A program made the position numbers and the translations under genes. Shown piece by piece: positions 1-10,522 of a stretch of DNA of 64,000 bases. The notes under the pieces are model-generated. The model did not search any database and was not told the origin of the DNA. It was given only the letters and a program-made list of their open reading frames with translations. The stretch is from Arthrobacter pascens (GTDB lineage Bacteria > Actinomycetota > Actinomycetes > Actinomycetales > Micrococcaceae). Where the stretch lies: contig NZ_JAUSWY010000001.1 of assembly GCF_030815585.1 (NCBI RefSeq), forward strand, positions 4,216,001 to 4,280,000, in the 5' to 3' direction. The stretch's first letter is position 1; every line of letters begins with the position of its first letter.

Positions 1-56
1 GACTTTGGCTTGCGTGATCAGCCGCCTCTTTGCCGGAAGTGGGAAGGCACAGGTGA

Positions 57-1283
57 CTATTTCAGGGATCTTTGGCCGAGGGCCGTTGTCGTTGCGATGA
101 TGAGCGCGACAATCACTACGCAGGTGAAGCCTGCTGCTGATCCCCAGGAGTCGATGGCTGTTCCAGAGAGTGCAGCGGCGGCGGCGATGCCGGCCGCACT
201 GGCGGAGTTCATCCATGTGAAGGCTTGGGTCAACATCCGCGGTTCCATATTCCGTTCGGTGAGGGCTGAGGACAGGACCATCATGGGAGCGACCGCGATA
301 CCGACCAGGACCAGGAGCCCGGCCAGAGACCAGATGCTGTCCGCCACCATGAGGATGGCCGTTGCGGCTGAGAAGTAGACCGCGATTCCTAACAGGAGGC
401 GCCCGGGTGGACACTTCCATTGTCGGGTGCCGTAGATGAGGCCGCCGAGCAGGCTGGCCACGCTCATCACACCGTAGAGCACGCCCCCAAGCTGGGGGGT
501 TCCATGCTCGACGGTGAATGCGGTCACCGCCAGCTGCATGGAGCCGAAGAACAGTCCCAAGCCGATATTCACCGCCAACAGGGTGAAAAAGGCGGGCATC
601 ATGATTCCTCCGTCGAGGACCTTCGCCAGAGGATGCGTGCCAAACGGCGGTGCAGTCGTTCGTTGGGCCGCAAGAGTGAGCCCGCCGAGGACTATCAGTG
701 CAGCTGCACAGACCGATCCGGCGAGGGGATGGACAAAGGCGGCTATCAAACCCACCAAAGCAGGTCCGGCAAGGAAAGCGACATCATTTGCTACCGTCTC
801 CAAGGAGAAGGCCGCCGCCAGCCGCGACCTGTCCAGGAGATGGCTCCATCGAGCCGCTGACAGCGCGCCCAGCTGCGGGACAGAGGCCCCGGCAGCGACG
901 GCAGCCAGACAAGTACCGACAAATGACACATCCAGAACCACAGAAGCAACCAATGCGGCAGCAGCACCGCCATGCACAAAGAGCAGCAGTGGCAGCATCC
1001 GAGTCTGTCCGCGGTGATCGATGTGCCGGGCGACCTGCGGTCCCATGAGCGCCTCGCTTATGGCGAAAGCGCCGGTGACCACCCCAGCCGAGGCGAATGA
1101 CCCGGTGTAATGCTGGACGAGCCAGAGGATCCCCAGCCCAGTCATGGAAATACCAAGCCGACCAACTCCTGCAGCGAAGAAGAACTTCGCTGCACCTTCG
1201 ACCTGAAGCACGTCTTGGTATCTCTGAACGCCCCGTAATTTCCCAGAAAATGGTTGATCTGATCGATCATCAATGATTGGCAC
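57..1283 (-). CDS. MFS transporter
   Basis: The 408-residue product is a hydrophobic major facilitator superfamily protein with about 12 predicted membrane segments. It starts with a short hydrophilic N-terminus, then a glycine-rich first helix near residues 35-55 (FFFAAGVGRLGISM). It resembles the 12-helix exporters often annotated as putative MFS transporters; the substrate cannot be read from the sequence. The start is a GTG at 1283 with AGGA about 10 nt upstream; internal starts are possible because the first 35 residues are not typical of the family. It stands alone, reading out of the left edge of the window. The family call is firm and the specificity is unknown. Confidence 0.8.
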   Translation of the reverse strand: MPIIDDRSDQPFSGKLRGVQRYQDVLQVEGAAKFFFAAGVGRLGISMTGLGILWLVQHYTGSFASAGVVTGAFAISEALMGPQVARHIDHRGQTRMLPLLLFVHGGAAAALVASVVLDVSFVGTCLAAVAAGASVPQLGALSAARWSHLLDRSRLAAAFSLETVANDVAFLAGPALVGLIAAFVHPLAGSVCAAALIVLGGLTLAAQRTTAPPFGTHPLAKVLDGGIMMPAFFTLLAVNIGLGLFFGSMQLAVTAFTVEHGTPQLGGVLYGVMSVASLLGGLIYGTRQWKCPPGRLLLGIAVYFSAATAILMVADSIWSLAGLLVLVGIAVAPMMVLSSALTERNMEPRMLTQAFTWMNSASAAGIAAAAALSGTAIDSWGSAAGFTCVVIVALIIATTTALGQRSLK

Positions 1284-1573
1284 TCCACAGAGTCCTATTT
1301 CGGCGGCCGGGGTGAGTCAATCGCCAGAAACATCGGGTCTGGACACTTCGACTGGTCACCGGCAGGATCCATCAGAAGAGTGCCCTAACGGGCAAACCAC
1401 CCCTGCATCGCCGCACAGATTGGCTGAATCGGAATCAGCCCTGCGCAATGCTCCATGCACGAGGCGCGAATGTCAATGGCCATCGACACCCGCCGTTCAG
1501 GCACAGCTGGCGCAAATGCGGAACGTAGCGGAAGATTTGGCCCAAGTCTGCCGCGAGAATCGCCACTGTCACA
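1284..1573. other. Intergenic region, no gene seen
   Basis: About 290 nt separate the MFS gene from the VOC-type ORF. I see no RNA gene, clear promoter or long palindrome. The last ~40 nt may belong to the VOC coding sequence, since the reading frame stays open back to a TAG at 1526. Confidence 0.4.
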
Positions 1574-1942
1574 ATGAAGACCAACAGCCCCAGAGAAGTC
1601 GCTCGGTTCTGGCGTGAATTACTTGGCTACCGAATCGCGCCCAACCACAGCAACTCGGTAAAGCTGATCGGAGACGACGGGCCGGCCCTGCTTATCCAAC
1701 CGTCGGATAACCCGATCGAACAGGGGGCGATCCACCTGGATCTCCGGCCGGAGGATCAGGCGGCCTGTGTGGATCAAGCCCTCAAGCTCGGGGCCACTCG
1801 TGCGGACATCGGGCAGGCCGGCAACGAGGGATGGGTCGTCATGGCCGACCCAGGCGGCAACCTCTTTTGTGTTCTCCAGGATCAGGCCGACTACCGAGCC
1901 TCCCTGGCCAACGATCCGGGAACCGCAACGTCGATCGATTAG
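1574..1942 (+). CDS. VOC (glyoxalase-like) domain protein, doubtful 5' end
   Basis: The 122-residue product matches the single-domain glyoxalase-like VOC family (REVARFWRELLGY near the N-terminus, a PGGNLFCVLQ strand near the C-terminus). These are usually small metal- or ligand-binding proteins of unknown substrate. The ATG at 1574 has no good Shine-Dalgarno sequence. The frame upstream (to the TAG at 1526) encodes residues ending ARIATVT that look like the missing first beta strand, but contains no ATG, GTG or TTG. So either translation starts late or at a rare codon, or the start has been lost and the gene is decaying. GNAT gene 2073 follows on the same strand. Confidence 0.6.
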   Translation: MKTNSPREVARFWRELLGYRIAPNHSNSVKLIGDDGPALLIQPSDNPIEQGAIHLDLRPEDQAACVDQALKLGATRADIGQAGNEGWVVMADPGGNLFCVLQDQADYRASLANDPGTATSID

Positions 1943-2072
1943 GGGTTCGAGGTGTGCCGGATCTGTTGCAGTCAGGGTTCCCCTAAGGAACGAGGGAAGC
2001 GTCCCGGCCGACCACCGGCTATCGGGTGTACAGACGAACCCGGTTTTGGGGCTGGTGGGCGAGAATAGAGGC

Positions 2073-2537
2073 ATGAACTTGGAGCGTGTGTCCCCTGCGG
2101 ACGTCTACGAGGTACGTTCATTCCTTCACGAGGTCGATCTGACCCTGGCGGGCATTGACGAGCCGACCGTGCGGTTATGGATCGAACGCGGGGACGGCGG
2201 CGAGATCATCGGGAGCACAGGATTCGAACTCAGCGAAGACAGCGGTCATGCGCTCATCAGGAGCGTGGCGGTAGCGCCGAGCCACCGCGTCGTGGGGGCC
2301 GGCTCGAGGCTCGCGCGCTACGCCCTACAGGAGGCGCGTGCCGCCGGCGCATCTCGCGCCTGGCTGTTTTCTCGCCGTTCGGGTCCGTTCTGGCAGAAGC
2401 TCGGGTTCACCGGTGCAGATCGAGATGAGCTTGCGGCGGCGCTGCCGAACACACATCAAGTGCGACTTTTCGTGCAATCTGGTCAGCTCGAACGCGAGGT
2501 CGCGTGGTTCCAGTCCCTCGAAGACAGCGCCCGCTGA
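2073..2537 (+). CDS. GNAT family N-acetyltransferase
   Basis: The 154-residue protein has the GNAT fold: an acetyl-CoA binding strand-loop around residues 58-75 (IRSVAVAPSHRVVGAGSRL, a Q/RxxGxG/A-like variant) and a C-terminal FWQKLGF motif seen in many acetyltransferases of the ArsN2/amino-acid type. The frame is open further upstream to 1767, but the ATG at 2073, preceded by GAGG, fits where the family starts. The substrate is unknown. The gene follows the VOC ORF on the same strand, and such small enzymes often travel together in accessory regions. Confidence 0.75.
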   Translation: MNLERVSPADVYEVRSFLHEVDLTLAGIDEPTVRLWIERGDGGEIIGSTGFELSEDSGHALIRSVAVAPSHRVVGAGSRLARYALQEARAAGASRAWLFSRRSGPFWQKLGFTGADRDELAAALPNTHQVRLFVQSGQLEREVAWFQSLEDSAR

Positions 2538-2676
2538 CCGATCCCTTAGGGGACCGTGCCGCAGAGGGTTCGGCTAACGCACACCAAGGGCGCGGTGATC
2601 TACCGTCCTACGGGAGCAGTCGTTCCCATCGGCCTGCTGGCCTACGTCAACGCAAGGCACGTGCCATCCTTGGGGT

Positions 2677-3921
2677 ATGGCACGAACTTGGTTATCGCTG
2701 ACTGTGGAACTGCTCGGCGGTCGTGGCGAGGAGCTGTGGCCGTGGCCCGGGCGCGTCTTCGCGGTCGGACCGTCGCACACCTTCATGGATCTCGCCAACG
2801 CCATCAACGATGCCTTCGCCCGATGGGACCGCTCACACCTGTCAATGTTCACCCTGGCCGACGGCCGGGTAATCACCGACGAAGAGACGGGAGCCGAGAT
2901 GGCCGGATCGATCGGCGGGCCGATCATCGCGCCCATCGACATCGCTGCTGCCAAGGTCGCCCGGACGCTGGAGCCGGGGGCTGAGTTTCAGTTCACGTTC
3001 GACCTCGGTGACGCCTGGACGCACCGATGCGTGGTTGGGGAGGAGAAGGTCGACCCGCTTGAGGTATTGGGTATCCGCCCTGATGCCCCCCTGCCGTACT
3101 GGGGCTGGGGCAGCATCCCGGACCAGTACGGGCGCCGGTGGGCAACCGACGACGGGGAGAGCCGGGCACAGGGGAAACCGAGCCGGCCGCACCCGATGCT
3201 GCTGCATGCGTGGCCCGCGCAGGTGCAGGTGCCTGGGCTCGACCTGTCCGAGTTGCGTGAAGCCATCGCGGCGGCAGACGCGGCTCGCTTCCTCGCTGCG
3301 GTGACGGGACGCGACATCGATGACGCTCTACAACAGGTGGGGGCCGGCATACCGATGGCGCTGGAGCAGAGACGCCAGGAGGCCGAGTCGATGGCACTGT
3401 CGGTCATCAACCGGCTGACGTGGCGCGGCGGCGCTGGTGACCGGCTGTTGGCCGAGGACCTGTTGGCCGGTCTGCGCCGTGTGCCGCTGACAGGCAGGGT
3501 GGTGCCAGTAGACCTAGACATGCTCAGCACCGTGTTGGAAGGGGATCCCGACCTGTCGACCGGTGGCTACCTCGACCTGCACACCGGGCAAGTGTACGAC
3601 GGCAGCGCCACTGACCCGATGATAGTCGGGGAGGACGCCGCCATCGATGTGGAGGAGGAGGGGCCAGACCGTTGGCTTCGGCTCCGCCCCATCGGTTCGC
3701 GGAACGGCTGGCGGGACATGGCGGCCTTCGCCGAGCGGCAGCACGATGAGGCCCTCCGGGAGCGACTGGAGCGGGCGATCGAGGGCAAAGGTGCCTTCTT
3801 CCGGTTCCGCGACGTCGTCCACGGCGAGAACCTTGGCGAACAGTGGTACGCCTTCTCCACCGACCGCCAGATGGGCCGTTCCCGCGAGTTCCTCGCTGAC
3901 AATGGCATCCGCGTGGGCTGA
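2677..3921 (+). CDS. Plasmid pRiA4b ORF-3 family protein
   Basis: The 414-residue product has an N-terminal half typical of the pRiA4b ORF-3 / IS1096 passenger (TnpR-like) family: an FMDLANAINDAFARWD helix near residues 37-52 and a FTFDLGDAWTHRCVV segment near 108-122. The second half (about 200-414) is extra sequence, including a stretch resembling uncharacterised C-terminal domains on such proteins. The molecular function of the family is unknown. Its members are often found on plasmids or beside transposons, so this region may have been acquired. The ATG at 2677 lacks a strong Shine-Dalgarno sequence; CATCCT lies exactly 6 nt upstream, a possible -10 box of a leaderless mRNA. Confidence 0.75.
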   Translation: MARTWLSLTVELLGGRGEELWPWPGRVFAVGPSHTFMDLANAINDAFARWDRSHLSMFTLADGRVITDEETGAEMAGSIGGPIIAPIDIAAAKVARTLEPGAEFQFTFDLGDAWTHRCVVGEEKVDPLEVLGIRPDAPLPYWGWGSIPDQYGRRWATDDGESRAQGKPSRPHPMLLHAWPAQVQVPGLDLSELREAIAAADAARFLAAVTGRDIDDALQQVGAGIPMALEQRRQEAESMALSVINRLTWRGGAGDRLLAEDLLAGLRRVPLTGRVVPVDLDMLSTVLEGDPDLSTGGYLDLHTGQVYDGSATDPMIVGEDAAIDVEEEGPDRWLRLRPIGSRNGWRDMAAFAERQHDEALRERLERAIEGKGAFFRFRDVVHGENLGEQWYAFSTDRQMGRSREFLADNGIRVG

Positions 3922-4170
3922 CGACCCGGGTTCGGTCATACCCACAACCGTGGAGCAGCTGAGTAGACCGAACCTGAGGTCGAACGCGGTCAGAGGGTCG
4001 TCCCAGTGCAGGTTCCCCAATTGGAACAGCAACCAGGCGGAGGAGCGGCCGAGATAGAACGCCGCAGATGCCGCTAGGGACAAAGCCCTCCGTACATCGG
4101 TACCGAGGCGGCCGGCGCAAAAGGCACCGGTGCCGCGGCGCCCGGCCACCGAACCAGCGTGGTTAAAGCG
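3922..4170. other. Convergent intergenic region
   Basis: This lies between the pRiA4b gene and the end of clpC. On the minus strand, 3950-4120 can be translated into a plausible-looking stretch (LFQLGNLHWDDPLTAFDL), but I recognise no family and no proper start, so it may be a gene remnant or chance. Confidence 0.3.
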
Positions 4171-4210
4171 AAGGCCCCGCCTGCTCCCTTTCGGGAGCGG
4201 GCGGGGCCTT
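4171..4210. terminator. Hairpin terminator between convergent genes
   Basis: An 18-nt arm (4171-4188) pairs with 4193-4210 at 17 of 18 positions around a TTTC loop. It sits just past the clpC stop and past the convergent pRiA4b gene. T-runs are short on both sides, as is usual in high-GC actinobacteria. Confidence 0.75.
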
Positions 4211-4221
4211 GGCGTTTGTAG

Positions 4222-6714
<2,493 letters not shown>

Positions 6715-7035
6715 TTCGCCACACTCCTAGCTACGACGTACTTTGATGCTACGTGGCAGACCCGGCATTGTGGAGCGTGTTCGCCACAGGGGAAACCGGG
6801 ACAGAACCGGGAATAACCTCCATCACCATCCGTTTGGTGCTACTTCCGGTAGTCGAACGTCGCCGTATGCACCTTCCCGTCACCCAATCCAAGCGCCCCC
6901 GTCACTCAACCCCAGCTCCGTGTGGGGAGGCGCCGCCGATCCATTAGCATCGGCGTGGCGGGAAAACATGGCATAGACAGGCGAGGCCGAGTAGGCGAAT
7001 TCGAGCGGGCGGACCAAACCGGAAGGTTAAAGCGG

Positions 7036-7070
7036 ATCGTCGGCCGATCCCGAGGAAATCAGCCGACGAT
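7036..7070 (-). promoter_or_regulatory. Hairpin at 5' end of predicted clpC leader
   Basis: ATCGTCGGC (7036-7044) and GCCGACGAT (7062-7070) are perfect 9-bp arms. The hairpin begins about 9 nt downstream of the predicted -10 at 7079-7084, so it would form the very 5' end of the transcript. It could stabilise the leader or act in attenuation. Confidence 0.4.
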
Positions 7071-7078
7071 GAATACCT

Positions 7079-7108
7079 ACTATACGCTTGGATGCCGCGA
7101 ATCAACAA
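7079..7108 (-). promoter_or_regulatory. Candidate promoter reading toward clpC
   Basis: On the minus strand, TTGTTG (7103-7108) and TATAGT (7079-7084) are separated by 18 nt. Transcription would start near 7072 and give a ~360-nt leader before clpC, or a separate small RNA. Confidence 0.45.
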
Positions 7109-7158
7109 GGGTTTTCCGTGCGGCCGCAGCCGCAGTTCGGATAAACCATTCGAGCCAC

Positions 7159-7192
7159 AAAACCCTGCCTTCCCCGGCAGAGGAAGGCAGGG
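7159..7192 (-). terminator. lsr2 terminator
   Basis: CCCTGCCTTCC (7163-7173) and GGAAGGCAGGG (7182-7192) are perfect 11-bp arms with an 8-nt loop. On the minus strand the stem is followed by TTTTG, a classic intrinsic terminator 28 nt after the lsr2 stop. Confidence 0.85.
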
Positions 7193-7219
7193 CTTAAAGG
7201 GACCCTTGGAAGCCTGTTG

Positions 7220-7549
7220 CTAGGAATTTGCCTTTTGGTAGGCTTCCTGGATTTCGGCCTGAATTCGGCCGCGGCTGTTAACGGTGTAGCCGTTTTCCCG
7301 CGCCCATTGACGGATTTGCGCGGAGTCGTTGCTGCGCCCCCCTGCAGTCGCCTTGGTTCGGGTGGCGCGGCCTGCCGACGTCTTACGGCCTGCGCCAATA
7401 AAACGCTCCAGGGCCGATCGCAGCTCAGCCGCGTTAGCCGCCGACAGATCAATTTCGTAGCTGACCCCATCGAGGCCAAAACGGACATTCTCGTCCGCGG
7501 ATCCCCCATCCAGATCATCTACGAGGATGATGTTTACTTTCTGTGCCAT
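7220..7549 (-). CDS. lsr2: Lsr2-family nucleoid protein
   Basis: The 109-residue product is the actinobacterial H-NS-like protein Lsr2, which bridges AT-rich DNA and silences horizontally acquired genes. The N-terminal dimerisation domain (MAQKVNIILVDDLDGG, ending near residue 55 at LRSALERFI) and the C-terminal DNA-binding domain with the AT-hook-like NSRGRI core (about 93-98) are both present. The linker (55-75) is rich in R/K/T. ATG 7549 has AGAGGAAG about 8 nt upstream. It has its own promoter and terminator. Confidence 0.95.
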   Translation of the reverse strand: MAQKVNIILVDDLDGGSADENVRFGLDGVSYEIDLSAANAAELRSALERFIGAGRKTSAGRATRTKATAGGRSNDSAQIRQWARENGYTVNSRGRIQAEIQEAYQKANS

Positions 7550-7609
7550 TTAATTGTCTTCCTCTTGGAAAGGTTCGGGTTTTCAGAAAAGCAGGATGTT
7601 CCTGTAAAA

Positions 7610-7639
7610 AGTATGACCCTCGCTATGGCAACGCGTCAA
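7610..7639 (-). promoter_or_regulatory. lsr2 promoter
   Basis: On the minus strand, TTGACG (7634-7639) is separated by 18 nt from CATACT (7610-7615). It gives a ~55-60-nt leader ending in the lsr2 ribosome binding site. Confidence 0.65.
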
Positions 7640-7684
7640 AGCGCCGAATGGTTCCTGGGGATATTCGGAGAAAGTTCTTTCGAT

Positions 7685-7864
7685 TTATTTATCGGTATCC
7701 GTATCCGTACCGTTCAATGGCGTCGCGTTGAGTGCATCCGCTTCGGCCTGGGCACGTGCCTCGGCCTGTCGTTCCGCCTTATCGGCATTAAAAATGGATT
7801 TCATGGCGAACCAGAAAAGCAGGCCCACCACCAGCGACGGCAGGAGTACGGCTATGTATTCCAT
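7685..7864 (-). CDS. Small membrane protein downstream of lysS
   Basis: The 59-residue product has one N-terminal membrane helix (about residues 3-20, VLLPSLVVGLLFWFAM) followed by a charged, Ala/Glu/Arg-rich helical tail ending in Thr-Asp repeats. The ATG at 7864 lies 2 nt after the lysS stop codon (TGA-CC-ATG), and lysS's last codons carry a GAGGGG-like ribosome binding site, so translation is coupled to lysS. I do not recognise a characterised family. The coding call rests on the start context, the amphipathic tail and the tight spacing. Confidence 0.75.
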   Translation of the reverse strand: MEYIAVLLPSLVVGLLFWFAMKSIFNADKAERQAEARAQAEADALNATPLNGTDTDTDK

Positions 7865-7866
7865 GG

Positions 7867-9399
7867 TCAGTGCCCCTCAGGCTTGAGGAGCGGGAAGAGG
7901 ATGGTTTCCCGGATGCCGGCGCCGGTGAACAGCATGACCAGCCTGTCGATACCCAGTCCGATGCCACCCATGGGAGGGGCGCCGTATTCGAGGGCGCGCA
8001 GGAAGTCCTCGTCCAGCTGCATGGCTTCGACATCGCCTGCGGCCGCGTGCCTGGACTGCTCCGTGAGCCGTTCCCGCTGGATGACGGGGTCGATCAGCTC
8101 GGAGAAGGCCGTGCCGCGTTCCATACCGCCGATAATGAGGTCCCAGGCCTCGATCAGGCGGCCGTCCTCACGGTGCGGGCGGGCCAGGGGCTGGGCGGAC
8201 GGCGGGTAGTCGTACACGAATGTGGGGTTCAGCAGCGTGGGTTCAACGATCTCTCCGAACAGTTCCACGGCCAGCTTTTCGGCATCCCATTTGGGATCCA
8301 TTTTGACCTCGTGCTTTTCGGCGATTCCGCGCAGCACCTCAACGGAAGTGTCCGGTGTTACCTCCTGGCCGACGGCGTCGGAAAGTCCGGGGTAGACGGA
8401 CAGCCAGGCCCAGTCGCCGTCGAGGTTAATCTCCCCGGCGTCCGTCTGCAGGGTGCGTCCGGCACCCACTGCATCGGCGGCGTCCAGGATGATCTCCTTG
8501 ATGCGGTCGGCCATGACAAACTGGTCCGCCCAGGCTTCGTAGCACTCAAGCGTGGTGAATTCAGGGCTGTGGGTGGAGTCCACGCCTTCATTGCGGAAGA
8601 CGCGGCCCATGTCGTACACACGGTCGATCCCGCCCACCACGGCGCGCTTGAGGTAAAGCTCGGTGGCGATGCGGAGGGTCATCTTCTGGTCGAACGCGTT
8701 CATGTGTGTCTCGAACGGGCGGGCCAGGGCGCCGCCGTGGACCAACTGGAGGATGGGGGTTTCCACCTCGACATAGTTGTGGCGGTGCAGGCTCTCACGG
8801 ATGGAGCGGGTGATGGCTGCGCGGGTGTAGACCATTTCGCGGGCTTCATCGCGCACCATGAGGTCCACATAGCGCTGACGGACGCGGGTCTCCTCGTTCA
8901 GTTCCGCGTGCAACACAGGAAGCGGGCGCAGAGCCTTGGAGGCCATGGACCAGGACTCGGCCATAACGGAGAGTTCGCCTCGGCGGGAGGAGATGACCTC
9001 GCCCTTGATGAACACGTGGTCGCCCAGGTCAACCAGCGCCTTCCAGTCAGCGAGCGTTTCCTCGCCCACATTGGCGAGGCTAAGCATGGCCTGCAGCCGG
9101 GTTCCCTTGCCGTCCGCACCGCCTTCCTGCAGCGTGGCAAAGCAGAGCTTGCCGGTGTTGCGCACAAACACCACGCGTCCGGTGACGCCCACAACGTCGC
9201 CGGTGGTGTCGTCAGCCTCAAGATGCGCATACTTTTCGCGGATCTCGGAGAGGGAGTGCGTGCGCTCCACACCCACCGGGTATGCCTCGGTTCCGCGCTC
9301 AATCAGCTTGGCGCGCTTTTCCATGCGGATGCGCATCTGTTCGCTGGCGTCGAGCGGCTCTGGGGCATTCTTGGGGGCGGGGGTGTTTTGGGAAGTCAC
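7867..9399 (-). CDS. lysS: Lysine-tRNA ligase, class II
   Basis: The 510-residue protein charges tRNA-Lys. It has the N-terminal OB-fold anticodon-binding domain (VVGVTGRVVFVRNTGK region near residues 70-90), class II motif 2 (FRNEGVDSTHSPEFT near 285-300) and motif 3 (GGIGLGIDRLVML near the C-terminus). I chose the GTG at 9399, which has GGGGA just upstream, because the 29 codons further upstream do not look like LysRS. TAAACT lies 8 nt before this GTG, so the transcript may have almost no leader. Confidence 0.95.
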   Translation of the reverse strand: MTSQNTPAPKNAPEPLDASEQMRIRMEKRAKLIERGTEAYPVGVERTHSLSEIREKYAHLEADDTTGDVVGVTGRVVFVRNTGKLCFATLQEGGADGKGTRLQAMLSLANVGEETLADWKALVDLGDHVFIKGEVISSRRGELSVMAESWSMASKALRPLPVLHAELNEETRVRQRYVDLMVRDEAREMVYTRAAITRSIRESLHRHNYVEVETPILQLVHGGALARPFETHMNAFDQKMTLRIATELYLKRAVVGGIDRVYDMGRVFRNEGVDSTHSPEFTTLECYEAWADQFVMADRIKEIILDAADAVGAGRTLQTDAGEINLDGDWAWLSVYPGLSDAVGQEVTPDTSVEVLRGIAEKHEVKMDPKWDAEKLAVELFGEIVEPTLLNPTFVYDYPPSAQPLARPHREDGRLIEAWDLIIGGMERGTAFSELIDPVIQRERLTEQSRHAAAGDVEAMQLDEDFLRALEYGAPPMGGIGLGIDRLVMLFTGAGIRETILFPLLKPEGH

Positions 9400-9469
9400 A
9401 ATCCCCAAGTTTACCGGGAGTTCGGGCGCCCGGCTTCCGTCCGTCGGCGCACCTCCCACGCCCCAGTTA

Positions 9470-9520
9470 TTGTCCAGATAATCCACGTTTCGCGGCCATT
9501 TGGAGGCATGATCTGGACAA
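9470..9520. repeat. Inverted repeat, 31-nt spacer, upstream of hydrolase 1
   Basis: TTGTCCAGAT (9470-9479) and its perfect reverse complement ATCTGGACAA (9511-9520) are separated by 31 nt. The right arm ends 33 nt before the GTG at 9554. The same arms, spacer length and distance recur before the carboxylesterase at 51804. This looks like a shared regulator site. Confidence 0.7.
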
Positions 9521-9541
9521 AAACTCAGGTGGCTATGGGCT

Positions 9542-9547
9542 TAGACT
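9542..9547 (+). promoter_or_regulatory. -10 box, leaderless hydrolase 1
   Basis: TAGACT lies exactly 6 nt before the GTG at 9554, with no Shine-Dalgarno sequence. The spacing places transcription start at or next to the start codon. Confidence 0.65.
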
Positions 9548-9553
9548 CGGGCT

Positions 9554-10477
9554 GTGGAGACCTGGACAGTTGAAACGAACGACGGCGGCCGGCTGGAGGT
9601 GCACTCCTTCCTCTCACCGGCCAGCAGCTTTGCGACGAGCAGTCCAACGGGTGGGGAGCCGGCCACGGCGGGGCCTGCCGGCGTCGTACTCATTCACGGC
9701 ACCCTGGTGACCGACGCCCTCTACCGGCCGTTCGCCCGGAAGCTGAGCGTCCTGCTGGGCAGGCCGGTGCATTGCTACAACCGGCGCGGCCGGGCAGGTT
9801 CCGCGCCGCAGCCGGACAGCTACTCCGCTGCCACCGAGATCAGCGACCTGGCAAAAGTCATGCGGGAAACCGGATCCACGGATGTGGTGGCGCACAGCTA
9901 CGGCGGGTTTGTGGCACTTCAGGCCGCCCGGACGCTGCCGATCGGACGGCTGGTGACATATGACGCTGCGATTTCGCTTTCCGGAAACCTCAGCCAGCGC
10001 TGGCGGCCGGAGCTGGAGGACGCCGTCACGGCCGGGCAGCTGAACCACGCCTGGGCCCACCTGGTGCAAGGCCTCGCGACCGCCGGGCCCCTGTCCTACC
10101 TGCCCTTGGGTGCGCTGCGGATGCTGAGCATCCTCTCCGCCCGGACAAATCTGGGCGCGGAGATGAGGCAGCTGCTGCCCACCGCCGTCGCAGAGATGCG
10201 GGCCGTGCTGGATGCCGACGCCGAACTGGACGACTTCACCGGCCTCACCACACCCGTCCTGATGCTCAGCGGCAGCTGGAGCCCGGCTTACTTCGCCGAG
10301 ACGGGCCGCCAGCTCGCCGCCGCTGTACCGTCAATCGAGTTCGCGGTGGTGCCCGGCCAGCTGCACGAGGGCCCCATCCGCCCCGGCAAGGGGCTGGCGG
10401 TGAGGATGGCGCGGTTCCTGAACGGCACTGGCGTCCAGGCCCAGAGGCTGGGGCGGCGGCGCAAGGGGGCCGTCTGA
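9554..10477 (+). CDS. Alpha/beta hydrolase 1 of 3
   Basis: The 307-residue cytoplasmic protein has the alpha/beta-hydrolase fold: an oxyanion strand VVLIHGT near residues 44-50, nucleophile Ser115 in HSYGG, and a candidate catalytic His in GQLHEG near 278. The CYNRRGRAGS motif near 74-83 is shared with its two downstream neighbours, so all three arose by tandem duplication. The substrate (ester, lactone or peroxide) is not clear. A 20-residue Ser/Gly-rich insert near 25-43 is unique to this copy. Start GTG is set by the leaderless -10 box and the conserved DGGRL opening. Confidence 0.85.
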   Translation: METWTVETNDGGRLEVHSFLSPASSFATSSPTGGEPATAGPAGVVLIHGTLVTDALYRPFARKLSVLLGRPVHCYNRRGRAGSAPQPDSYSAATEISDLAKVMRETGSTDVVAHSYGGFVALQAARTLPIGRLVTYDAAISLSGNLSQRWRPELEDAVTAGQLNHAWAHLVQGLATAGPLSYLPLGALRMLSILSARTNLGAEMRQLLPTAVAEMRAVLDADAELDDFTGLTTPVLMLSGSWSPAYFAETGRQLAAAVPSIEFAVVPGQLHEGPIRPGKGLAVRMARFLNGTGVQAQRLGRRRKGAV

Positions 10478-10510
10478 AGGGTTCGCCTAAGCGCTTCTGG
10501 GCCACCGCCC

Positions 10511-10516
10511 TAGGAT
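10511..10516 (+). promoter_or_regulatory. -10 box, leaderless hydrolase 2
   Basis: TAGGAT lies exactly 6 nt before the GTG at 10523. GGGAGC between them could serve as a weak ribosome binding site, but is too close to the start. Confidence 0.65.
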
Positions 10517-10522
10517 GGGAGC

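Larger units (their letters stand above)
6715..7158. other. Long clpC leader / lsr2-clpC intergenic region
   Basis: About 500 nt separate lsr2 from clpC and contain no convincing ORF or tRNA. The stretch at 6777-6797 (TGTTCGCCACAGGGGAAAC) is a partial match, with two or three mismatches, to the ClgR operator known to control clp genes in actinobacteria. A minus-strand promoter and a hairpin further upstream are listed separately. Confidence 0.35.

Noticed and set aside
3514..4149. Minus-strand frame with plausible-looking GNLHWDDPLTAFDL segment
   Set aside because: It runs into the pRiA4b gene in antisense, has no ribosome binding site, and no family could be recognised; kept only as a possible remnant.
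6777..6797. ClgR operator upstream of clpC
   Set aside because: Two or three mismatches to the remembered consensus; too weak to list as a site of its own.
6900..7160. tRNA gene between lsr2 and clpC
   Set aside because: No T-loop GTTCRANNC with matching acceptor arms was found on either strand.
7870..9573. 567-codon plus-strand frame over lysS
   Set aside because: It lies opposite lysS and reflects high-GC third positions; no family resemblance.
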